Part shown: piece after piece, positions 1 through 5,384 of the stretch
Numbering within the stretch: position 1 is the first letter of the stretch
Layout: each line of letters opens with the position of its first letter
Assembly (NCBI GenBank): GCA_018652925.1
Contig: JABIBH010000254.1
Location: forward strand, 1-5,384
DNA length: 5,384 bases
Direction of reading: 5' to 3'
Source of the DNA: a bacterium
GTDB lineage: Bacteria; Krumholzibacteriota; Krumholzibacteriia; LZORAL124-64-63
The notes under the pieces: generated by a model
Database searches by the model: none
What the model was told of the DNA's origin: nothing
What the model saw: the letters and a program-made list of their open reading frames with translations, nothing else
Translations under genes and position numbers: made by a program

Positions 1-1
1 C

Positions 2-1042
2 AGTTTAAATATGAATTGGACCATAAACCCAATGAAGATCATGGGCGCAGTGGGTGCTGCCAAACTTGGCATCCGGCAGCAGGAGCTTGCTGTCCTTTCT
101 GCTGAGCATAAAACTGTGGAAAGTACACTAACAGCCTATTTCAGTATTATAAAATCTGCAGACAAGATTTTAGCTGTCCAGTCCCAACTGAAAAGCCAGG
201 GGGAATTACTGGAAATAATGAAAATGCGCTACAATCTGGGTATGGCTACTCGTTTGGACACTTTGCAGGCCACTGTCACTTTGGCCAATCTGTACCCTCA
301 ATTAAGCATTGCTAAAGCAGGTCTGGAAAATGATGGAAGTCGCCTGAATGTATTGATGGGTCGGTCTGCCTACGCGCCTCTTCAAATTTCGAACCAGCAG
401 AAAATTGAAAGTTATTCTTTAGATCTTGATGCGGCGTTAATTATCGCGCAACAACGGCCAGACCTTGAAGCCACTGCTCTATTTGTTGATATCCTGGAAC
501 GAAATCGTCAGGCCCAAGGATCAGAAAATTTACCCTATTTAACTTTAGGTGGTGCTTACGGTTATATGGGCCGAACCGCTGATTCCCTTTTTGATGGAGG
601 CCATGACAACTGGCGTGCTTCAGTAGCTCTGACTGTCCCAATTTTTGATGGCATGCTGAACCGTGGTCTGGTAAAGGAAACCAAGGCACGTATCCGACGC
701 ACAGAAGCTGAACTAACTGGCCGAAGGTTGGATGTTCAGGTGGAAGTGATGGAAACAATTGCCAACCTGAATATGGCACAGAGTGTTCTTGATGCTGCGA
801 AAATGAATCTGGTGCGGGGACAGGATGTTTTGGATGAGAGTCTACTCATGCTGCAATTGGGTAAGATAAACTATTTGGATGTTTTGGTGTCGGAAGCAAA
901 CCGATCCCAGGCTCAAAGTATTGTTATTGATGCCAGATACCAGGTACTCGTTCTGACTGCAGCTCTGAAACGATCGCTGGGTTTCTCGCCATTAAGCCCA
1001 CTTACTTCAATTCCCGGATTAGTGATGGAGGTCACCCCATAA
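2..1042 (+). CDS. TolC-family outer-membrane efflux channel, 5'-truncated by window edge
   Basis: Outer-membrane/periplasmic tunnel protein that forms the exit duct of a tripartite pump. The frame is open to the left edge, so the gene starts outside the window. The first ATG (base 11) has no Shine-Dalgarno and no signal peptide follows it. About 346 residues are present against roughly 430-500 for the family, so the signal peptide and first strand/helix region are missing. Numbering from that ATG, the two family half-repeats are visible. Half one has helices around 20-118 with the tip motif YNLGMATRLDTLQA (74-87) and ends in LNVLMG (112-117). RPDLEA (149-154) and LPYLTLGGAYG (174-184) lead into half two, which has the strand and turn VALTVPIFDG (205-214), the matching tip LGKINYLDVL (283-292) and ends in LKRSLG (319-324). 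The stop overlaps the adaptor start by one base. Family assignment is secure; the substrate is not predictable. Confidence 0.93.
   Translation, partial: SLNMNWTINPMKIMGAVGAAKLGIRQQELAVLSAEHKTVESTLTAYFSIIKSADKILAVQSQLKSQGELLEIMKMRYNLGMATRLDTLQATVTLANLYPQLSIAKAGLENDGSRLNVLMGRSAYAPLQISNQQKIESYSLDLDAALIIAQQRPDLEATALFVDILERNRQAQGSENLPYLTLGGAYGYMGRTADSLFDGGHDNWRASVALTVPIFDGMLNRGLVKETKARIRRTEAELTGRRLDVQVEVMETIANLNMAQSVLDAAKMNLVRGQDVLDESLLMLQLGKINYLDVLVSEANRSQAQSIVIDARYQVLVLTAALKRSLGFSPLSPLTSIPGLVMEVTP
1027..1032 (+). promoter_or_regulatory. Shine-Dalgarno site of the adaptor gene
   Basis: GGAGGT lies inside the last codons of the channel gene, nine bases before the ATG at 1042. This strong site supports that start, which also gives a correct lipoprotein signal peptide. 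The start and the upstream stop share a base (TAATG), so translation is probably coupled as well. Confidence 0.8.
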
Positions 1043-2184
1043 TGCCCCAAAATAAATACATAATTCCAGTACTTATACTTGCCCTGGGTACCGTTCTGTT
1101 GGGCGCCTGCAACAATGAAGAAAATTCTGAAGGTGTCTTACCCGAAGTTCCCAAAAACGTCCGAGTTTTGGCTCTACAAAGTACGGACCTTGAGGAATAT
1201 TTTGAAATTTCCGGTCCAGTTACTCCTGTAAGGGGAACTAATCTCAGCGCTCAGGAAAGTGGAACCGTTGTATCGCTTCCGGTCGCCAAAGGTGATGTTG
1301 TGTCGGCAAATTCTCTGGTGATTGTTCAGGACAGAACAATCCTGAAGGCTGAAATGGAATCCGCAGCAACAGCAATGGCTTCCCAGCAATACAATCTAGA
1401 TAAGGTGCAACAATTATTTGACGCTGAGAAAGTCAGCAAAATAGAATTGCTTAATGCTGAAAGTGCCTTTGCTCAGGCCAGGAGTATTTCTGATATTACC
1501 CGTAAACGCTTTAATCGGGCTGGCATCAAAGCACCTTTCGATGGTGTTTTGACTGATCGTTATGTTGAGTTGGGACAATTAGTTATGCCTGGCCAGAAGG
1601 TTGTTCGGGTTATTGACCCCTATACATTAAAAATGGAGGCTTACCTTACAGACACTCAGGTAAGGTGGGTAAAGAAAAACGATAGTGCTTCAGTTATCCT
1701 GGGCACAAATCTGGAACCAGTCGAGGGAACAGTAACCTGGATCGGCCTGGAGGCTGATCGTATGACAGGCAAGTTCCAGGTGGAATTGGAAATCGAAAAT
1801 CCTGATCTCAAATACCACAATGGAGTAATTGGTCGAGCACGTTTAGAAAAAAACCTTTCCTCGGCCGTGATAGCGATACCTCGGGATGCAGTCGTTAGTG
1901 GGCGGGGTGGGTCTGCTGTTTATGTGGTGGAAGCTAATCGATCCCATTTGCGTCACATCATTTTGGGTCGTGACCAGGGGTTGATGGTAATAATTAAAAG
2001 TGGATTGAACTTGGGAGACCAGGTTGTGGTACGTGGCCAACGGGATTTGCGTGAAGGCAATCTTGTGAAAATAACCGAAATAGCAACTAATGCGGACGGT
2101 TCATTGTCCTCTGATCCAGTGGAAGTAAAGGAAACTTCTTCCGGCTCACGTGTTACCGACTCCGGAAGTGGGTTTGCCCAATGA
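1042..2184 (+). CDS. RND efflux periplasmic adaptor (membrane fusion protein, HlyD/AcrA type), lipoprotein
   Basis: Periplasmic adaptor that joins the inner-membrane RND transporter to the TolC-like channel. The 380 residues are full length for the family. Residues 5-22 are hydrophobic and end in a lipobox, LLGAC, with the lipidated Cys at 23, so the protein is expected to be lipid-anchored. In order: lipoyl first half (about 60-97, SGTVVSLPVAKGDVV at 73-87); a short alpha-hairpin (about 98-157); lipoyl second half (IKAPFDGVLTDRYVELGQLV, 162-181); beta-barrel (about 195-270); membrane-proximal domain (about 275-346, with AIPRDAVV at 278-285 and GDQVVVRG at 325-332). A Ser-rich tail of about 35 residues follows. 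The hairpin tip has Lys121, Leu125 and Ser132 at the spacing of the Arg-Leu-Ser motif used by AcrA/MacA to dock on TolC, with Lys replacing Arg. It overlaps the transporter gene by four bases (ATGA). Confidence 0.95.
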   Translation: MPQNKYIIPVLILALGTVLLGACNNEENSEGVLPEVPKNVRVLALQSTDLEEYFEISGPVTPVRGTNLSAQESGTVVSLPVAKGDVVSANSLVIVQDRTILKAEMESAATAMASQQYNLDKVQQLFDAEKVSKIELLNAESAFAQARSISDITRKRFNRAGIKAPFDGVLTDRYVELGQLVMPGQKVVRVIDPYTLKMEAYLTDTQVRWVKKNDSASVILGTNLEPVEGTVTWIGLEADRMTGKFQVELEIENPDLKYHNGVIGRARLEKNLSSAVIAIPRDAVVSGRGGSAVYVVEANRSHLRHIILGRDQGLMVIIKSGLNLGDQVVVRGQRDLREGNLVKITEIATNADGSLSSDPVEVKETSSGSRVTDSGSGFAQ

Positions 2185-5100
2185 AACTAACCAGAGGCGC
2201 TATTACTCGTTACCCTATGGTTTTTGCTTTCATGGCGATCCTGATAGTTTTGGGCGTCAAATCATATAAATCGCTACCTAGGGAATCATCACCCGATATT
2301 AAGATCCCTTTTGTGATGATCATGACACCTTATGCAGGTACCAGTCCCGAAGATATGGAAAACTTGGTTACCCGTAAGCTTGAAAAACAGCTAAAGGGTA
2401 TGGAGGATCTCAAGGAGATGACCAGTTCATCTTCCTACGGTATGTCCGTTATCACTCTGGAATTTGAATCAAGTGTTGATATGAGTGACGCTTTGCAGGC
2501 TACCCGGGACAGGGTTGAACTTGCCAAGCCTGATTTGCCCGATGATCCCAAGGAGGATTTGGTTGTTCAGGAAATTAGTGCATCAGATGCCTTTCCTGTC
2601 ATGCAGGTAAATTTGTATGGTGATCTGGATCTCTTTCTCTTAAAAAAATTAGGGGAAGATCTGCAGGAGGAACTCGAGAAAATTAAAGGTGTCCTCGGTG
2701 TCGATTTGGTCGGTGGTATTGAAAATGAAGTCCAGGTTGATGTCGATCCTGAAAAACTTGCTTATTACAACCTCGGTATTTTGGATGTTCAGGATGCTAT
2801 CGGATTGCAGAATATAACCATCCCCGGAGGCAAGTTATCTTTGGGTGTTTATGATTACCAGGTGCGTGTGCCAGGTGAAGTTGACGATGTTCAGGAAATT
2901 CTTGGTTTTGTCTTGAACCCGGGAATATTTCCACCGGTTTATGTTGGAGATGTAGCAACTGTTAAGTTTGGTGTCAAGGATCGAGAAACCATAAGCCGTG
3001 TATTTGGGCACGATGCAGTGACACTGGTCATCAAGAAACGCAGTGGAGAGAATCTGATTCGGATTGCCGAGGAAGTTAAAGCTGTTGTCACCAATGCCAG
3101 GTTCAATTTTCCTGCTGGTGCTGAAGTGGAAATTGTAGCCGACCAGTCCCTGCAAATCAGGCGCATGGTCAAAGAACTTGAAAACAATATTCTCAGCGGT
3201 TTGCTGCTAGTGTTTTTGGTCCTGCTTGCATTTTTCGGAGTGCGCAACGCTTTATTTGTTGGTCTAGCTATACCAATGTCCATGCTTATTACCTTTATAG
3301 TTTTGAGTATTTTGGACATAACTTTGAACATGGTGGTACTTTTCAGTCTGATTATGGCACTTGGAATGCTAGTCGATAATGCCATCGTAATTGTTGAAAA
3401 CATCTTCAGGCACAGAGGGAAGGGAGCCAGTTCTGAAGAGGCGGCCGATAAAGGAACAAGCCAGGTTGCAGGTGCTGTTATTGCTTCAACGTTAACTACG
3501 GTATGCGCTTTCGGGCCACTGGTTCTGTGGCCGGGAATTATGGGTGAGTTTATGAGTTACTTACCTATTACAGTAATCATTACCCTGTTGGCCTCCCTTG
3601 TTGTGGCAATGATTTTCAACCCGGTCTTGTGCGCACACTTTATGGGTGTTCCTCGCACAGCTCAGGAGAAAGTGCTTTTAGGAGACCGATTAATTGCTTT
3701 TGGTCAAAAAACATACAGGCCTTTGTTGCGCTGGTCACTGGACCATCTATTTTTTGTAAATTTGGGGATGTTATGCCTCTTTGTTGGATCGTTGGTTCTT
3801 TATGTTCTTTTCAACCCGGGAGTGGAGATGTTCCCGGACATTGATCCTCAGTATGCCACTGTCAATATTGATGCACCCAGTGGAACTCGGATTGAAGTAA
3901 CCGACAGTTATGCCTTATCAATTGAAAAAGAAGTAGAGAAGTTGCGTGACCTTAAAGTATTCAGCACTTCAGTTGGAACTTCTCTTGGTGGTGGTATTGG
4001 TGGAGGGTCTGCACCATCTCACCAAAGTTCCATCACGTTGGAATTCGAGGAAATGTCTGACAGGGATTACTCATCAAGGCAGGAGTTGGATGATTTACGT
4101 TCCCGCCTGGAGGACTTCACCGGTGCTCGGATAACCGTAGAAAAAATGGAAGAAGGTCCCCCAACCGGCAAGCCAGTTAATATTGAAATTTCCGGTGACG
4201 ATTTCAAGGTATTGGGAGAATTGGCAGCTCAGATCAAAGATATTATTCGTAACATTGATGGTTTAGTGGATATTACTGATAATTTCGACAGATCACTGCC
4301 AGAACTTCGCATCATACCTGATGTAGACAAAGCAGGGCGCTTAGGTTTGCGCACTTTAGATATTGCAGGTACCATCCGCACAGCTTTACATGGTGCCGAG
4401 ACCGCCAAGCACCGCATTGGTGAAGACGAATACGATATCATTGTTCGCTTCGATAAATCTTTTAGGGGTAAGGTTGAAGATCTGGAAAATACCGTGATCT
4501 TTTTTGAAGGTGAAACTATTCCACTATCAGCTTTCACCCATATGGAATTTTCTTCCGGCCTGGCAGCTGTCCATCGCATTGATTCCAACCGAGCTGTAAC
4601 CGTGATGGCAGATGTGGTTTCCGGAACCAATAGCAGCGCCCTTTTGCTGGAAGTGAAAACTGCTCTGGATGCAATTGTTTTGCCTCAAGGTTATACATTG
4701 GACTACACAGGAGAAAATGAAGATCAGGAGGAAGCATCTGCGTTCCTTTCCAATGCCTTTGCTATAGCCATAATGCTGATTTTTGTGGTTCTTGTTAGCC
4801 AATTCAGCTCCGTTACCGTACCAATTGTTATCCTGATGAGTGTCATACTTTCACTTATTGGGGTCTTTGCTGGTTTGATGATCACCGATACTCCTTTCGG
4901 TATCATTATGACCGGTGTTGGTGTGATTTCCCTGGCAGGTATTGTTGTAAACAATGCTATTGTATTGCTTGATTACATAATCCAACTTCGCAAAAGGGGG
5001 ATGGATAAAAACGAAGCAATCATCCAGGCTGGAATGACACGTTTCCGTCCTGTAATACTGACTGCTGTAACAACCATCCTGGGATTGATACCTTTGACAA

Positions 5101-5312
5101 CAGGGTTTTCTCTGGACTTTGATGCGTTGACACATGCTCGGTTCGCTGATGTTGTGGTTATGGGTGGAGAGTCTAGCCAGTGGTGGGGGCCCATGGCTGT
5201 GGCGGTGATCTTCGGCCTGGTCGTGGCCACCCTGCTGACCCTGGTGGTGGTACCGGTCCTCTGCTCTCTTCTGAACAGCCTCCAGGAAAGATTCGCCGGC
5301 AGCCAGACCTGA
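2181..5312 (+). CDS. RND-family inner-membrane efflux transporter (AcrB/HAE-1-like permease)
   Basis: Inner-membrane, ion-gradient-driven exporter that captures substrates from the periplasm and passes them to the channel through the adaptor. At 1043 residues it has normal HAE-1 length. Architecture: TM1 about 12-29; first periplasmic porter/docking region about 30-333; TM2-TM6 about 335-485; TM7 about 523-545; second periplasmic region about 546-855 (starting GVEMFPDIDPQYATV, 547-561); TM8-TM12 about 856-1029. TM4 carries GMLVDNAIVIVENI (395-408), where AcrB has Asp407-Asp408: here Asp399-Asn400. TM10 has GIVVNNAIVLLDY (920-932), with Asn924 where AcrB has Lys940. Arg954 and Thr961 match AcrB Arg971 and Thr978. 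Only a weak GGAAG (2164-2168) precedes the start, so the four-base overlap with the adaptor gene suggests coupled translation. The last 45 codons are much richer in GC than the rest. Drug, metal, lipid or other substrate cannot be told; the TM4/TM10 motifs differ from the heavy-metal CusA type. Confidence 0.96.
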   Translation: MKLTRGAITRYPMVFAFMAILIVLGVKSYKSLPRESSPDIKIPFVMIMTPYAGTSPEDMENLVTRKLEKQLKGMEDLKEMTSSSSYGMSVITLEFESSVDMSDALQATRDRVELAKPDLPDDPKEDLVVQEISASDAFPVMQVNLYGDLDLFLLKKLGEDLQEELEKIKGVLGVDLVGGIENEVQVDVDPEKLAYYNLGILDVQDAIGLQNITIPGGKLSLGVYDYQVRVPGEVDDVQEILGFVLNPGIFPPVYVGDVATVKFGVKDRETISRVFGHDAVTLVIKKRSGENLIRIAEEVKAVVTNARFNFPAGAEVEIVADQSLQIRRMVKELENNILSGLLLVFLVLLAFFGVRNALFVGLAIPMSMLITFIVLSILDITLNMVVLFSLIMALGMLVDNAIVIVENIFRHRGKGASSEEAADKGTSQVAGAVIASTLTTVCAFGPLVLWPGIMGEFMSYLPITVIITLLASLVVAMIFNPVLCAHFMGVPRTAQEKVLLGDRLIAFGQKTYRPLLRWSLDHLFFVNLGMLCLFVGSLVLYVLFNPGVEMFPDIDPQYATVNIDAPSGTRIEVTDSYALSIEKEVEKLRDLKVFSTSVGTSLGGGIGGGSAPSHQSSITLEFEEMSDRDYSSRQELDDLRSRLEDFTGARITVEKMEEGPPTGKPVNIEISGDDFKVLGELAAQIKDIIRNIDGLVDITDNFDRSLPELRIIPDVDKAGRLGLRTLDIAGTIRTALHGAETAKHRIGEDEYDIIVRFDKSFRGKVEDLENTVIFFEGETIPLSAFTHMEFSSGLAAVHRIDSNRAVTVMADVVSGTNSSALLLEVKTALDAIVLPQGYTLDYTGENEDQEEASAFLSNAFAIAIMLIFVVLVSQFSSVTVPIVILMSVILSLIGVFAGLMITDTPFGIIMTGVGVISLAGIVVNNAIVLLDYIIQLRKRGMDKNEAIIQAGMTRFRPVILTAVTTILGLIPLTTGFSLDFDALTHARFADVVVMGGESSQWWGPMAVAVIFGLVVATLLTLVVVPVLCSLLNSLQERFAGSQT

Positions 5313-5340
5313 TTTCAGCCCGCCCAGTTGTTTGAACCCC
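5175..5340. other. High-GC segment: last 45 codons of the RND gene plus the first 28 bases after it
   Basis: Counted by eye, 5161-5340 is 63% GC (113/180) against 46% (83/180) in 4981-5160. In the RND frame 39 of the last 45 sense codons (Ser999-Thr1043) end in G or C, against 17 of the preceding 45. The codons change from types such as ttg, gtt and aca to ctg, gtg and acc. The shift begins at the conserved SSQWWGPMA motif before TM12 and fades about 28 bases after the stop. Frame and family motifs are intact across it. Inferred to be a recombination or assembly joint. Confidence 0.65.
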
Positions 5341-5384
5341 CTGTTTTTCTTTCTGAAGACTGTTTTTTCTCGTTCCCATGCTCC
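5313..5384. other. Short non-coding tail downstream of the operon
   Basis: No start of a further gene is seen in these 72 bases. There are two T-tracts (5344-5348 and 5363-5368), each preceded by CTG, forming a loose direct repeat. No strong GC-rich hairpin precedes either. The best pairing is TTCAG (5314-5318) with CTGAA (5353-5357), five base pairs around a 34-base loop, too weak to call a terminator. Transcription may end here by another route or continue beyond the window. Confidence 0.6.
5371..5384. repeat. Possible left arm of a dispersed inverted repeat, cut by the window edge
   Basis: CGTTCCCATGCTCC at the right edge resembles, from memory, one arm of a short palindromic intergenic repeat (of the form CGTTCCCACGCTCC, spacer, then its complement GTGGGAACG) found many times in some desulfobacterial and gammaproteobacterial genomes. 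The other arm would lie outside the window, so this cannot be confirmed here. Confidence 0.3.

Noticed and set aside
11..13. ATG at base 11 as the true start of the channel gene
   Set aside because: No Shine-Dalgarno, no signal peptide, the frame is open to the left edge, and the first quarter of the TolC family fold would be missing; the gene is cut by the window.
441..779. 112-codon reverse-strand open frame in the channel gene
   Set aside because: Overlaps conserved TolC-family motifs on the other strand and shows no protein features of its own.
3375..3380. Asp-Asn in TM4 read as an inactivating mutation or pseudogene sign
   Set aside because: The gene is full length with no frameshift, and the matching TM10 Lys is also replaced, which fits a subfamily variant better than decay.
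2939..3403. 154-codon reverse-strand open frame inside the RND gene
   Set aside because: Lies wholly opposite a strongly conserved RND region; its protein is Ser/Thr/Ile-rich with no recognisable domain, as expected of a shadow frame.
4229..4630. 133-codon reverse-strand open frame
   Set aside because: Shadow of the second periplasmic region of the RND transporter; no ribosome site or family motif seen.
5313..5368. Rho-independent terminator after the operon
   Set aside because: T-tracts are present but no stable GC-rich stem immediately precedes either; the best pairing is five base pairs with a 34-base loop.

Overview
The window holds one three-gene, plus-strand operon for a tripartite RND-type efflux pump. 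It reads: an outer-membrane TolC-family channel (cut off by the left edge), a lipoprotein periplasmic adaptor of the HlyD/AcrA type, and a 1043-residue inner-membrane RND transporter. The stop of the first gene overlaps the start of the second by 1 base, and the second overlaps the third by 4 bases. The three proteins are therefore very probably made from one message by coupled translation and assembled into one pump spanning both membranes. The promoter and any regulator lie left of the window.

Layout: bases 1-1042, 3' part of the channel gene; 1042-2184, adaptor; 2181-5312, RND transporter; 5313-5384, short non-coding tail with two T-tracts, no convincing terminator, and what may be half of a dispersed inverted repeat at the extreme right edge. 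No RNA genes, CRISPR, insertion sequence, origin or attachment site were seen.

Organism: a Gram-negative (diderm) bacterium, because an outer-membrane channel and a lipoprotein adaptor are present. The sampled coding DNA has moderate GC (about 46% in the stretch counted, 4981-5160). The sequence alone does not fix the phylum; the protein motifs resemble RND pumps I associate with environmental, uncultured proteobacterial or desulfobacterial lineages, and this is only an impression.

No new biological system was found. The most notable signal is compositional: near base 5175, inside the RND gene, the DNA switches from about 46% to about 64% GC and third-position GC jumps from 38% to 87%, while the reading frame and family motifs continue unbroken. 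This looks like a mosaic joint, either natural recombination with a higher-GC homologue or a chimeric assembly. Secondary points are an altered proton-relay set in the transporter (Asp-Asn / Asn instead of Asp-Asp / Lys), a Gly/Ser-rich replacement of the Phe-rich pocket loop of AcrB, and a Lys variant of the Arg-Leu-Ser adaptor tip motif.
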